DNA of 64,000 nucleotides from Galbibacter pacificus (lineage in GTDB: Bacteria > Bacteroidota > Bacteroidia > Flavobacteriales > Flavobacteriaceae): NCBI RefSeq assembly GCF_029603155.1, contig NZ_JAPMUA010000006.1, positions 186,001 through 250,000 of the forward strand, in the 5' to 3' direction. The notes beneath the pieces were generated by a model. That model worked only from the letters and a program-made list of their open reading frames with translations, ran no database searches and was not told the origin of the DNA. Below, in pieces: positions 40,436 through 50,392 of the stretch; the stretch's first letter is position 1, and each line of letters opens with the position of its first letter. Position numbers and translations under genes: made by a program.

Positions 40436-40900
40436 ATGCGAAGAGCTATTTTTCCAGGGTCTTTCGACCCTATTACATTGGGACATTACGACATTATAAC
40501 AAGAGGCATCACACTTTTTGACGAACTGGTTATTGCCATTGGGATTAATGCGGAAAAAAACTATATGTTTACCTTGGAAGAACGCAAGCATTTTATTGAA
40601 GAAGCCTTTAAAAATGAGCCAAAAATAAAGGTGATGACATATGAAGGGCTAACGGTAGACTTTTGTAAAAAAATAGACGCACAGTTTATTTTAAGGGGCC
40701 TGCGGAACCCGGGCGATTTTGAATTTGAAAAAGCCATCGCCCATACCAACAGGAAATTATCAGAAATAGAAACGGTGTTTTTGTTAACTTCCTCTGGAAA
40801 AAGCTATATTTCTTCATCAATTGTAAGAGATGTTATAAGAAATAAAGGCGATTATACCGGTTTGGTACCCGATACCGTAAGGCTGAATAATAAAGAGTAA
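40436..40900 (+). CDS. coaD: phosphopantetheine adenylyltransferase
   Basis: A 154-aa nucleotidyltransferase of CoA synthesis. AIFPGSFDPITLGHYDII holds the T/HxGH motif (TLGHYD), FILRGLRNPGDFEFE the substrate loop and SGKSYISSSIVRDV the ISSTxxR-type motif. It stands between ddl and a PAS kinase gene, all plus strand. Confidence 0.97.
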   Translation: MRRAIFPGSFDPITLGHYDIITRGITLFDELVIAIGINAEKNYMFTLEERKHFIEEAFKNEPKIKVMTYEGLTVDFCKKIDAQFILRGLRNPGDFEFEKAIAHTNRKLSEIETVFLLTSSGKSYISSSIVRDVIRNKGDYTGLVPDTVRLNNKE

Positions 40901-40934
40901 AACAAAAACTGGCTTAGGAAAAGCCGTATATATT

Positions 40935-43157
40935 ATGACGAACCTACTTATAATCAAGCAATGCCCAACCCCAATGGCTTTGCTAGATAAAGATTTGCAC
41001 CTAATTGGCGCCTCGGATGCCTGGTATAAATTCACCAAAGCACCGATGGAAAACGCCCCTAAAATACCTTTTACCGACATCTTGCCTAAAGGTACCCGGT
41101 CGTTGGTAAATGCCGTTCGCGAGAGTAAGGAAAAAAGCAGGGTTATAGAAGGAGAAGATTACAATTACCAGCCAGAAGGAAAAATACAATGGATCTATTA
41201 TAAAATTCAACCTTCAGACAATGAATTCATCATATACCTAAACGATATAACTTCAGAAAAAGAAAACCTGAAAACTAAAATTTTTCTTGAAGAAACCAGC
41301 AAGGTCGCCCAAATAGGAAATTGGTTTTACGATGTTAAAAACGATCTTTTAGAATGGACGGTTGTTACCAAAAAAATATGCGACGTTTCACAAGATTATG
41401 TTCCTACACTCGAAAAATTCCTTCAATTCTTTAAGGAAGGAAAACATGTAGAACAAGCCTTAAAAAACATTAACAGCGCCATTAACAAAGGGAATGATTT
41501 TGATCTGGAACTACAAATACTTACGGCCAAAGGAGAAGAAAAATGGGTGCGCTTTCGCGGGCACGTTGAAAAAGCAAAGGACAAAGCAGTTAAAATTTAT
41601 GGTACTTTACAAAATATAGACCCTCAAAAAACAACCGAACTGCAATTGGCGCTTCAGGAAAAACAAATTAAAAGCTCCAAAAGGGCACTTGCCGAGAACA
41701 AACAGGCATTTAAAAGCATTTTTAATTCTACTTTTCAGTTTACAGGATTTTTAAACATAAAAGGAAGGCTTGTAGACATTAATGAGCCCGCACTGAATTT
41801 TGGCGGTATTGAAACAGAAGACGTTATTAATAAATATTTTTGGGACACCTATTGGTGGCAGGGCTCCATAAAAGAACAAAAAAAACTTAAAAAGAACTTT
41901 AAAAAGGCCATAAGGGGCGAATTTGTAAGGTACGAAGCAAAAATCCTGGATAAAAACAACAACAAGGTGTATGTTGACTTTTCCCTCAAGCCGGTATTGG
42001 ACCATAAAAAAAGAGTGAGTTTCCTTATTGCAGAAGGCAGGGTAATACAGGAGATGGTCGAAGCCAGAAAAAAGCTTAAGGAAAGTGAAAAACTGCACCG
42101 CACGCTCTTGGAGCTTTCTCCAACCGGGCTTGCCCTTAACGATGCCATGTCTGGGGAATTTCTGGACATGAACAATTCTTTTAAACAAAGTACCGGATAT
42201 TCCAGCAACGAACTCCTTAAAATGACGCATCTGGACGTTATTCCAAAAACCGATAAAAACAAAGAATTAAGGGTTTTAAAAGAAGTCCTCAACCAAGGAA
42301 AATACGGTCCGTACGAAGGGCATTACCTTAATAAAAACAAGCAATTGGTGCCTACACTGATAACGCGTGTGCTCATTACTAATTCTACCGGAAGAAAACT
42401 TATTTGGTCTGTTATACAAGATATCACCCATATAAAAGAAAAAGAAGAAGAACTTCTGGAAGTTATCAATGTGGCCAGTGAACAAAACAACCGCCTGCTT
42501 AACTTCGCACATATTGTATCTCATAACCTGCGGTCGCATGCATCCAATTTTTCCATGTTGATAGAACTGTTGGGCGTTGAAGAAGACGTTTTTAAAAAGG
42601 TGGAAATTATTGACATGCTCAATTCTGCTTCGGGAAATATGCTCGAAACCATTTCAAACCTAAACGAGATTATAGCAATCAATACAAACCTGAATATAAA
42701 AACCGAAACCGTTAACCTTAAAGCCGAAATAGACGAAGCCTTTACAAATATTAGCGAACTTATTAAAAATTCTTTTGCCGAAGTAGAGAACAATGTTCCC
42801 GAAGACATTGACATTAAAGTTGTTAAAGCTTATCTAGAAAGTATTTTATTGAATATCTTTACCAATGCCATTAAGTACAAAGCACCAAACCGGTACCCCG
42901 TAATAAAAATAAATGCCGAACAGATAAAAGGTTTTACGGTTTTAAGCGTTGAAGATAATGGCAGGGGAATCGATTTGGAAAAACATGGGCACAAACTCTT
43001 TGGAATGTACAAAACTTTTCATGGAAATAGCGACGCCCGCGGTATAGGCCTCTTTATAACCAAAAACCAAATAGATGCCATGAAAGGGAAAATAGAAGCC
43101 GAAAGCGAAATTGACAAAGGAACGAAATTTAAAATTTACTTTAATGAAAACTATTAA
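40935..43157 (+). CDS. PAS domain sensor histidine kinase
   Basis: A 740-aa cytoplasmic kinase without membrane segments. Three or four PAS domains occupy about residues 1-500, and a HisKA-like domain has the phospho-acceptor His in FAHIVSHNLRSH. A HATPase domain follows (about 620-740, with LLNIFTNAIKYKA, SVEDNGRGIDLEKHG and ARGIGLFITKNQIDAM). The stop overlaps the start of a CheY-like response regulator gene by 14 bp, so the two form a signalling pair. The signal is unknown. Confidence 0.93.
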   Translation: MTNLLIIKQCPTPMALLDKDLHLIGASDAWYKFTKAPMENAPKIPFTDILPKGTRSLVNAVRESKEKSRVIEGEDYNYQPEGKIQWIYYKIQPSDNEFIIYLNDITSEKENLKTKIFLEETSKVAQIGNWFYDVKNDLLEWTVVTKKICDVSQDYVPTLEKFLQFFKEGKHVEQALKNINSAINKGNDFDLELQILTAKGEEKWVRFRGHVEKAKDKAVKIYGTLQNIDPQKTTELQLALQEKQIKSSKRALAENKQAFKSIFNSTFQFTGFLNIKGRLVDINEPALNFGGIETEDVINKYFWDTYWWQGSIKEQKKLKKNFKKAIRGEFVRYEAKILDKNNNKVYVDFSLKPVLDHKKRVSFLIAEGRVIQEMVEARKKLKESEKLHRTLLELSPTGLALNDAMSGEFLDMNNSFKQSTGYSSNELLKMTHLDVIPKTDKNKELRVLKEVLNQGKYGPYEGHYLNKNKQLVPTLITRVLITNSTGRKLIWSVIQDITHIKEKEEELLEVINVASEQNNRLLNFAHIVSHNLRSHASNFSMLIELLGVEEDVFKKVEIIDMLNSASGNMLETISNLNEIIAINTNLNIKTETVNLKAEIDEAFTNISELIKNSFAEVENNVPEDIDIKVVKAYLESILLNIFTNAIKYKAPNRYPVIKINAEQIKGFTVLSVEDNGRGIDLEKHGHKLFGMYKTFHGNSDARGIGLFITKNQIDAMKGKIEAESEIDKGTKFKIYFNENY

Positions 43158-43551
43158 TGCTATATGTTTGATCGATGATGACCCGATAACCATTTTTAGC
43201 GTTAAAAAACTTATCGAGGTTACCAAGATAAGCAATTGCATATTAACGTTTAGCAATGGACAAGAAGCATTAAATTATTACCAAAACACGTCTAACGAAG
43301 TGTTTCCCGAACTTATTTTACTGGACCTTAACATGCCCATAATCGATGGCTGGGAATTTATAGATGCATTTAGCCAATTGCCCATAAGCAAAAAAGCACT
43401 AATCTATATTTTAACCTCGTCGATAAACCCGGAAGACATTCAAAAGGTAAAAATCTACAACAACAAATATCCTTTTTCGGTAAAGCATCTTATAAAGCCA
43501 GTAACCAAAGACAAATTAAGTGCTTTGGCCGCCATTGTTCCCAGTGAATAA
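43144..43551 (+). CDS. single-domain response regulator
   Basis: A 135-aa CheY-like receiver from ATG 43144 (MKTINAICLIDDDPITIFSV). The phospho-acceptor Asp is in ELILLDLNMPIIDGWEF, the conserved Thr/Ser in ILTSSINPEDI and the Lys in HLIKPVTKDKL. There is no output domain, so it acts by protein-protein contact or as a phosphorelay. It overlaps the PAS kinase gene by 14 bp and is presumably its partner. The frame is open upstream to 43111. Confidence 0.93.
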   Translation: MKTINAICLIDDDPITIFSVKKLIEVTKISNCILTFSNGQEALNYYQNTSNEVFPELILLDLNMPIIDGWEFIDAFSQLPISKKALIYILTSSINPEDIQKVKIYNNKYPFSVKHLIKPVTKDKLSALAAIVPSE

Positions 43552-43594
43552 ATCTTTTACCAAAAACAAACTAAGTTTTGTTTTGGCAATAATG

Positions 43595-45256
43595 TTAAAA
43601 TTTATATTCTGAAAGCGATTTCGGGAATTTTTCGGGATTTGCGGCCAAATGGTACCTCGGGTCGTCTATGGCATCTATAATTACCTCCCTGAACTTAGGT
43701 GATGACTTATACAATAAAGCTTTACAATCTTCACTTAAGTGTTTTAGTTTTATCTTTTTCCCTGCGGCCTCGTATTTTTCAACTACATTAAAAATTGCTT
43801 CTATGGCCGAATGGTCACTAACCCTCGATTCAACAAAATCAACTTCAACCTGTTCAGGGTCATTTTTCACATCAAACTTATCGTTAAAAGTCGCTATAGA
43901 ACCAAAAAACAAAGGCCCCCAAATCTCGTATACCTTGGTACCGTCTTCTTTAAAACGTTTCCGGGCCCTGATTTTTTTGGCGTTTTCCCAAGCAAAAACA
44001 AGTGCCGAAATTATAACGCCCACAAAAACGGCAATGGCCAAATCGTAAATAACGGTAACCGCAGAAACCGTTACCAGTACAAAAGCGTCTGCTTTTGGTA
44101 TTTTTCTAATAATCCTGAAACTGGACCATGCAAAAGTTTCAATTACCATCATAATCATTACCCCTACCAATGCTGCAATTGGAACTTGTTCTATGTATTT
44201 ATCTGTAAACAAAATAAAAGTCAATAGTGTTACGGCCATCATAATTCCAGATAAACGGCCACGGCCTCCCGCATTTATGTTAATTACTGTTTGGCCTATC
44301 ATTCCACAACCGCCAGTACCTCCAAAAAGCCCGCTTAGCATGTTTCCTGCACCCTGTGCCATACATTCCCGGTTGCCATTGCCACGTGTCTCGGTTAATT
44401 CATCAACCAGATTCATGGTCATAAGAGATTCTATCAAACCTACACAAGCGGCCAAAAAGGCGTATGGCAAAATAAAGCCAAGCGTGTCCATGTTAAAAGG
44501 TAGGTTTTGCCACAATTCCATGTTTGGGGTTGGCAATTCGCCCTTAAGGCCCGTCCCGCCACCTTCAACAATATAAGAGCCTACTGTACTTACCTCTATT
44601 CCGCCAAAGATTACAATAGCGGTAGTTATTAAAATAGCCGTTAAGGAAGCCGGTACTTTTTTGGTAATTTTTGGTAAGACCCAAATAACGGCCATGGTAA
44701 GCAATACAAGTCCGATCATGGTATATAGTTCCTTACCATCCATGGGGATATTAATATATTTTTTAACACCTTCGGCAGTAACTTCAAGTTTTTTATGCGT
44801 GAACATTTTTACCTGCGCTATAAAAATAACAATGGCAAGGCCATTAACAAACCCCATCATAACCGGGTGCGGTATCAACCTAACAAACCTTCCCAATTTA
44901 AATATTCCTGCAATAATTTGGAATCCCCCCATAAGCACAACCGCTGCCAACAGGTAATAATACCCCATATTGTCTATTGGCGCGTCAAACAGCATTCCTT
45001 TTGCGTGCCCTTCTGAAATCAAGCTTACAAAAATAACGGCAACGGCACCTGCCGCACCCGAAATCAACCCGGGACGACCACCAAAGATGGCGGTAATCAA
45101 CCCAATTATAAAAGCCCCGGACAAAGCCACCAATGGATCTATTTGGGCCACGAACGCAAAGGCCACAACTTCGGGAATCATTGCCAAAGACACCGTTATA
45201 CCAGCTAATACATCATCTTTTGCATTCGGGACTATTTTTCTAATAAACTCAGTCAT
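43595..45256 (-). CDS. SulP family anion transporter with STAS domain
   Basis: A 553-aa membrane protein. The transporter core has about 11-14 TM segments, with SLAMIPEVVAFAFVAQIDPL and FGGRPGLISGAAGAVAVIFV near the start and NINAGGRGRLSGIMMAVTLL in the middle. A cytoplasmic STAS domain follows (about 440-553, VEVDFVESRVSDHSAIEAIF). SulP members transport sulfate, bicarbonate or other anions; the substrate cannot be told. Confidence 0.92.
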   Translation of the reverse strand: MTEFIRKIVPNAKDDVLAGITVSLAMIPEVVAFAFVAQIDPLVALSGAFIIGLITAIFGGRPGLISGAAGAVAVIFVSLISEGHAKGMLFDAPIDNMGYYYLLAAVVLMGGFQIIAGIFKLGRFVRLIPHPVMMGFVNGLAIVIFIAQVKMFTHKKLEVTAEGVKKYINIPMDGKELYTMIGLVLLTMAVIWVLPKITKKVPASLTAILITTAIVIFGGIEVSTVGSYIVEGGGTGLKGELPTPNMELWQNLPFNMDTLGFILPYAFLAACVGLIESLMTMNLVDELTETRGNGNRECMAQGAGNMLSGLFGGTGGCGMIGQTVININAGGRGRLSGIMMAVTLLTFILFTDKYIEQVPIAALVGVMIMMVIETFAWSSFRIIRKIPKADAFVLVTVSAVTVIYDLAIAVFVGVIISALVFAWENAKKIRARKRFKEDGTKVYEIWGPLFFGSIATFNDKFDVKNDPEQVEVDFVESRVSDHSAIEAIFNVVEKYEAAGKKIKLKHLSEDCKALLYKSSPKFREVIIDAIDDPRYHLAANPEKFPKSLSEYKF

Positions 45257-45423
45257 AATAATTTATTCTTCTCAATAGGGCTCATTTTAATGCCATAAAC
45301 CTATTTATGAGGTAGTTAACAATAAAAGTTTGCAAAACTAACTCAATTTTTCAGTTAGACAAATAGATTGCCCTACTATATTGTTATATTTTTAATTAAG
45401 TTTGAAGCTTAAATTTCCTCCCT

Positions 45424-47163
45424 ATGAAAAAAGCATTGCTTATAACAGTCGCTATTGCAACTTTTGCAAACCTATATGCCCAAAACGATAATTTTACTAC
45501 CGAATTTGAAAAATCGGGCGGTGTTGCCACGGCCACTTACAACCAAACAATTGCTTATTATAAAGAACTTGCAAACACCTATTCCAGTATTACCATGATG
45601 GAAGAAGGCCTTACGGATTCTGGTGAGCACTTAACCTTGGTTTTGCTTAACCCCGAGGGCAATTTTGATCTTGAAAAAGTAAGGAAAAACAAAAGAATAC
45701 TGTTTATAAACAACGGCATACACCCCGGGGAATCAGATGGGATCGATGCCACCATGATGCTTTACCGGGACATAGCTCAAGGAAAAATTAAAGTTCCCGA
45801 ACATACCGTTCTGGCAACCATTCCTATTTATAATATCGGGGGCTCCCTGAACAGAAACAGTACGTCAAGAACCAACCAAAATGGTCCGGTTGCGTATGGG
45901 TTTAGGGGAAATGCACGTAATTACGACCTCAATCGGGACTTTATAAAAAACGATACGAAAAATGCAAAATCTTTTGCTAAAATATACCATTTCCTTCAAC
46001 CGGATGTTTTCATAGACAACCACGTTAGTAATGGTGCCGATTATCAATACGTCCTGACGCATTTATTTACCCAGCATGACAAATTAGGTGCAGCAGCCGG
46101 GAAATATCTTTACAATAAGCTCATGCCCGAACTCATTACTTCGCTAAAAGATAAAAAATACGATATAACGCCTTATGTAAATGTTTTTAATCAAGTGCCC
46201 GAAAAAGGTTTTTCTCAATTTTTTGATGCCCCCCGATATTCCACAGGCTATACCACATTATGGAATACCCTGGGGATGATGGTTGAAACCCATATGCTTA
46301 AACCATACGACCAGCGTGTATATGGTACCTACGAACTTATGAAGAGCATGATAGCCCTTATTGAAAAAGACTATAAAGAAATAAAAAAGGTGCGGGAAGA
46401 AAGCAATGCCTCCTTTCTAAATGCAACGACATATACCGTAGCTTGGGAAGTAGATAAAAGCAAACATTCTACCTTGGATTTTAAAGGTTACGAAGGTGAA
46501 CATATTACAAGTGAAATTACCGGCCTGCCACGATTAAAGTACAACAGGAACAAACCCTTTACAAAAGAAGTTACTTATTACGATTATTTTAAACCCATAA
46601 AAAAAGTAAATATCCCTGATGCTTATTTAATCCCCAAAGCCTGGAACGGCGTTGTAAAAAGGCTACAATTAAATGGCATAACGCTTACAAACATGGCCGA
46701 AACAAAAGAAATACCCGTTGAAGTATACCACATTGCCGATTACGAAACCGGGAAAAAGGCATACGAAGGACATTACCTACATAAAAACACCTCGGTAACC
46801 AAAAGTAAAGAAACTGTTTCAATTCCTGCAAATACTTATTATTTGGTTAAGACCCATCAACCGGGCATACGGTACATCTTGGAAACATTGGAGCCCGAAG
46901 CGGTAGATTCTTTTTTCAACTGGAACTTTTTTGATAGCATCCTTCAGCAAAAAGAAGGGTTTTCTCCTTATGTTTGGGAAGACAAGGCCCTGGGATTCCT
47001 AAAAGCAAACCCTGATATTGAAAAAGAATTTCAGGTCAAAAAAGAAAAAGACACAGCTTTTGCCAAAAATTGGTATGCACAATTGGATTGGATACACAAA
47101 AAGTCTCCAAATTATGAGAAAGCACATTTAAGATACCCGGTTTACAGGATTGTTAAGCTATAG
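45424..47163 (+). CDS. exported M14 family zinc carboxypeptidase-like protein
   Basis: A 579-aa protein with a signal peptide (1-19, ending NLYAQ). The peptidase-M14 domain spans about residues 50-320, with the first Zn-binding motif in NNGIHPGESDG and the third ligand probably in VFIDNHVSNGADYQYV. RNYDLNRDF supplies the conserved Asn-Arg pair. About 250 C-terminal residues are beta-rich and not recognised. It likely hydrolyses peptides or cell-wall fragments in the periplasm or outside. Confidence 0.88.
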   Translation: MKKALLITVAIATFANLYAQNDNFTTEFEKSGGVATATYNQTIAYYKELANTYSSITMMEEGLTDSGEHLTLVLLNPEGNFDLEKVRKNKRILFINNGIHPGESDGIDATMMLYRDIAQGKIKVPEHTVLATIPIYNIGGSLNRNSTSRTNQNGPVAYGFRGNARNYDLNRDFIKNDTKNAKSFAKIYHFLQPDVFIDNHVSNGADYQYVLTHLFTQHDKLGAAAGKYLYNKLMPELITSLKDKKYDITPYVNVFNQVPEKGFSQFFDAPRYSTGYTTLWNTLGMMVETHMLKPYDQRVYGTYELMKSMIALIEKDYKEIKKVREESNASFLNATTYTVAWEVDKSKHSTLDFKGYEGEHITSEITGLPRLKYNRNKPFTKEVTYYDYFKPIKKVNIPDAYLIPKAWNGVVKRLQLNGITLTNMAETKEIPVEVYHIADYETGKKAYEGHYLHKNTSVTKSKETVSIPANTYYLVKTHQPGIRYILETLEPEAVDSFFNWNFFDSILQQKEGFSPYVWEDKALGFLKANPDIEKEFQVKKEKDTAFAKNWYAQLDWIHKKSPNYEKAHLRYPVYRIVKL

Positions 47164-47185
47164 AAGTTGGAGCTTCATTTTGATT

Positions 47186-47767
47186 TTAGAAAAGGGTTTT
47201 TATATTTTCATATGAATTTTCCATGAGTTTTGGTATATCGGTATCGGGGCGCCATTGGGCTATTTCAATATTTTCCTTGCATTGGGGTACCAGTACCCCT
47301 TTATACTTGCTCTTCATTAAAAACCAGTGGGTTTCCTTAAGCTTATAGGTTCCGTTTCTTTTAAAAACATGGTAGGTTTTGTTTAAAAAGGAGTCTATTT
47401 TAAGTTTTTTCACACCTGTTTCTTCTTCTACTTCGCGTATAGCGGCTTCTTCTATGGTTTCGCCCTTGTCTACTTTTCCTTTTGGAAGATCCCATTTTCC
47501 ATTTCTGAAGATAAAAAGGTTTTCATTATCCTGATTTTTAACCAAGCCACCAGCGGCCACAACCAAAGGGATTTTCTTAAGAAATTTTTTCATTAAAACC
47601 GTACCGTCTTCATAATAAATATGAGCATACTTTATTTTGCCTTTATTAAGTTGCTTGATAACGTCATCAATATCAACCGTATCCATAAGAAACAATTTAA
47701 AATCTGTTTCCTTGGATATCTGGTTGGTTAAAATAATGCGATGTTCATTTACAAAAACTTCATACAT
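47186..47767 (-). CDS. NUDIX hydrolase
   Basis: A 193-aa protein from ATG 47767 (MYEVFVNEHRIILTNQ). The Nudix box GKVDKGETIEEAAIREVEEE is complete, following KWDLPKG. It likely hydrolyses a nucleoside-diphosphate derivative. Alternative ATGs at 47773 and 47776 overlap the divergent pyrE start at 47775, so start choice is uncertain by a few codons. The two genes start 7 bp apart, head to head. Confidence 0.9.
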   Translation of the reverse strand: MYEVFVNEHRIILTNQISKETDFKLFLMDTVDIDDVIKQLNKGKIKYAHIYYEDGTVLMKKFLKKIPLVVAAGGLVKNQDNENLFIFRNGKWDLPKGKVDKGETIEEAAIREVEEETGVKKLKIDSFLNKTYHVFKRNGTYKLKETHWFLMKSKYKGVLVPQCKENIEIAQWRPDTDIPKLMENSYENIKTLF

Positions 47768-47774
47768 TTGCATC

Positions 47775-48413
47775 ATGGTTTTAGATAAAGATACCGCTAA
47801 AAAGACAGCAGAACTTTTATTGCAAATTAATGCAATAAAGTTGAATCCAAAAAATCCTTTTACATGGGCTTCCGGATGGAAATCTCCCATTTACTGCGAC
47901 AATAGAATTGTTTTATCGTTTCCACCAATCAGGAACTACATCCGTGAGCATATGGCCAAACAGCTTGAGGAACTCTACGGCAAACCAGATGTTATTGCTG
48001 GGGTGGCCACAGGAGCCATTGGAATTGGCATGCTCGTTGCCGAGGTGTTAAATCTCCCTTTTGTGTACGTAAGGCCAGAGCCAAAAAAACACGGGAGGGG
48101 AAACCAAATTGAAGGTTTTCTTGACGGCGGACAAAGCGTGGTAGTTGTAGAAGATTTGATAAGTACCGGAAAAAGTAGTTTGAATGCCGTACAGGCGCTA
48201 AAAGACGAAGGTGCCGTGGTTAAGGGTATGATTGCCATATTTTCATATGGTTTTGACGTGGCCAGCAAAAACTTCGAAAACAACAATGTAACATTATATA
48301 CGTTAAGCAACTACGAGCATTTATTGCAACAAGCGGTAGATACAAACTATATTAACGAAAAAGAATTAAAAACCCTTCAGGACTGGAGGGAAGACCCGGG
48401 CAACTGGAAATAA
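47775..48413 (+). CDS. pyrE: orotate phosphoribosyltransferase
   Basis: PyrE (212 aa) converts orotate and PRPP to OMP. The start MVLDKDTAKKTAELLLQINA is typical; the PRPP motif is SVVVVEDLISTGKSSLNAVQ, and FVYVRPEPKKHGRGNQIEG the flexible catalytic loop. I chose ATG 47775; the frame opens 46 codons earlier inside the antisense NUDIX gene. It is followed 15 bp later by an SRPBCC-domain gene, likely in the same transcript. Confidence 0.96.
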   Translation: MVLDKDTAKKTAELLLQINAIKLNPKNPFTWASGWKSPIYCDNRIVLSFPPIRNYIREHMAKQLEELYGKPDVIAGVATGAIGIGMLVAEVLNLPFVYVRPEPKKHGRGNQIEGFLDGGQSVVVVEDLISTGKSSLNAVQALKDEGAVVKGMIAIFSYGFDVASKNFENNNVTLYTLSNYEHLLQQAVDTNYINEKELKTLQDWREDPGNWK

Positions 48414-48428
48414 CAACATTGATTTAAA

Positions 48429-48821
48429 ATGAAGCTAGAGACACAAAAAAAGATTGTAAATAAATCGGCAGCGGAATTGTTTGATTTTTTGGCCGACGTA
48501 AAAAATTTTGAAAAGCTAATGCCCGAAAACATTAGCAAGTTTGAAGTTTTAGAGGAAGACAAATTTCTTTTTGCACTAAAAGGGATGCCCGAAATTGTTT
48601 TAAAAATGAAGGAAAAACAACCGCACAGCAAATTGGTTTTAGGAGCTGCAAGCGATAAACTTCCCTTTACGCTCACGGCAAACATCAATAGTATTGAAGC
48701 AAACAAAAGTGAGGCGAATCTGGTTTTTGAAGGCGAATTTAACGCCATGATGGGCATGATGATTAAAGGCCCCATAACCAGTTTTATAAATACCCTTACG
48801 GATAATATGGCTAACGTGTGA
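48429..48821 (+). CDS. SRPBCC family protein (START/Bet v1-like fold)
   Basis: A 130-aa protein. MKLETQKKIVNKSAAELFDF, DVKNFEKLMPENIS and the end GPITSFINTLTDNMANV match small SRPBCC proteins widespread in Bacteroidota and found after pyrE. The fold forms a hydrophobic ligand pocket; the ligand is unknown. It is followed by a terminator. Confidence 0.88.
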   Translation: MKLETQKKIVNKSAAELFDFLADVKNFEKLMPENISKFEVLEEDKFLFALKGMPEIVLKMKEKQPHSKLVLGAASDKLPFTLTANINSIEANKSEANLVFEGEFNAMMGMMIKGPITSFINTLTDNMANV

Positions 48822-48850
48822 TTTTTTAGATTAACAAAAACTATATAAAA

Positions 48851-48885
48851 AAGGTCCGATATTATTTTATGCGGACCTTTTTTTT
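48851..48885 (+). terminator. terminator after pyrE-SRPBCC unit
   Basis: AAGGTCCG (48851-48858) and CGGACCTT (48872-48879) form an 8-bp stem with a 13-nt loop, followed by a T run. It ends the plus-strand unit, facing the convergent DUF389 gene. Confidence 0.82.
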
Positions 48886-48902
48886 TATTGAAAAATATAC
48901 TA

Positions 48903-50381
48903 TCAATTAAGTTGCTTAACCTCCACTTTCTGGTTGTTCATGCGCACTTTAAGCCATTCGGTCAACTTTTTAAATTCGGTTTCTTTTTTCGTTTTAGAAA
49001 TTTTATCGCCCCAACGGATAATGAAAATGGGAATGGTGTCGGTTTTTTTAAAATCTGTTTTTAATTCGTTTCCAAAACCTAGTTCAACTACATCATTATA
49101 GTTAATTTTCACTTCTTTGCTTATGGCCTCAAAGGGAATTTCGTTGTAAGTAAATTTGTTTAAACGCTCTACCTCCTGCTCCAAGACCTTAATCTGCTCG
49201 TCTTTAGTAGCAATCTCCTGCTTTTTAGATTCGTACAGCTCACTTACATATTTGTATTTTTCTTCAGAGTCGTTCTGTTCGCCTCCCATTATAATCAAGT
49301 TTGCATCTTTAAGTTGTGGGTACGATTTCATTTGGGTTTTCCATGTTTCCACAATATTATCGGGTATGGTCTCGTCTCCCATAAAAACCAATTCGATATT
49401 AGGTTCACTCCCTTTGTTATAATCTATTGAAGTGTACTTATCCAGCAAAAAACCTCCCCCGGCAAACTGGTATGTTTTTATTTTTTCGTTAATAAAAGCA
49501 TTGGCCTGATTTTTAAAATTGGACTCCTGCAATACATCATAAAAAGTCATTCCTGCCGGAATCATTACCAAAATGGCAAATAAAGAAGCCAATTGCGCAA
49601 TACGTTTTCTCTTTTTGGAATTTGCATATTTAACCATTGGAAACCGTAATATCTTCAATACCAAAAAAGTTGCCAATGCAATAAAAATAGTATTGATTAT
49701 AAAAAGGTACATGGCCCCAAAGAAAAAGTCCCAATTCCATTTAGCCAACCCAAATCCAGCCGTACATAAAGGCGGCATCAAGGCCGTTGCAATGGCCACC
49801 CCAAAAATAACACTGGCTATGGTCCCTTTTTTGGCCCTTGCAATTACCAAGGCCATTCCACCAAAAAAGGCAATCAATACATCCCGAATATCAGGTGCTG
49901 TACGTGCCAATAACTCTGAAGATTCATCTCTTAACGGAAATAGTTTAAAAAACAAAAACGCTGTTAGAATACTTAAAATAACCATCACGGCAAAGTTTTT
50001 AAGAGACCTCCTAAGCGTATCAATATCGTTTATTGCCAAAGACATCCCAATTCCCAGAATCGGGCCCATTAGCGGAGATATTAACATGGCACCAATAACC
50101 ACGGCCGTAGAATTGGCATTCAAGCCTACCGAAGCAATAAATATAGAGCAAATTAAAATCCAGGAAGTATGCCCCTTAAAAGGAATGTCGTTAATAATGC
50201 TCTCTTTGGTAGCTTCTTGGTCGGTATTGTCCCTTATATCCAGAAGATCGCCAAAAAATGTTTTAAGGCTCCCCAAGAAACCCGAGAAATCTTTTTTCAT
50301 TTTCTCTTCACTAGCATTCTCTGTGTTGTCGGTGGGGGTAATGTTGTCTTGGCCTAAACCATTTTTTTTGTTTTCTTCCAT
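48903..50381 (-). CDS. DUF389 domain-containing membrane protein
   Basis: A 492-aa protein with about six TM segments in a DUF389 domain (about 70-270), e.g. STAVVIGAMLISPLMGPILG and ATALMPPLCTAGFGLA. A long C-terminal part has a coiled coil (about 380-420) and a soluble tail. The family has no established function. It lies 11 bp downstream of the mannose-1-phosphate guanylyltransferase gene on the same strand, without an obvious functional link. Confidence 0.88.
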   Translation of the reverse strand: MEENKKNGLGQDNITPTDNTENASEEKMKKDFSGFLGSLKTFFGDLLDIRDNTDQEATKESIINDIPFKGHTSWILICSIFIASVGLNANSTAVVIGAMLISPLMGPILGIGMSLAINDIDTLRRSLKNFAVMVILSILTAFLFFKLFPLRDESSELLARTAPDIRDVLIAFFGGMALVIARAKKGTIASVIFGVAIATALMPPLCTAGFGLAKWNWDFFFGAMYLFIINTIFIALATFLVLKILRFPMVKYANSKKRKRIAQLASLFAILVMIPAGMTFYDVLQESNFKNQANAFINEKIKTYQFAGGGFLLDKYTSIDYNKGSEPNIELVFMGDETIPDNIVETWKTQMKSYPQLKDANLIIMGGEQNDSEEKYKYVSELYESKKQEIATKDEQIKVLEQEVERLNKFTYNEIPFEAISKEVKINYNDVVELGFGNELKTDFKKTDTIPIFIIRWGDKISKTKKETEFKKLTEWLKVRMNNQKVEVKQLN

Positions 50382-50392
50382 AGGTTTTGGTA

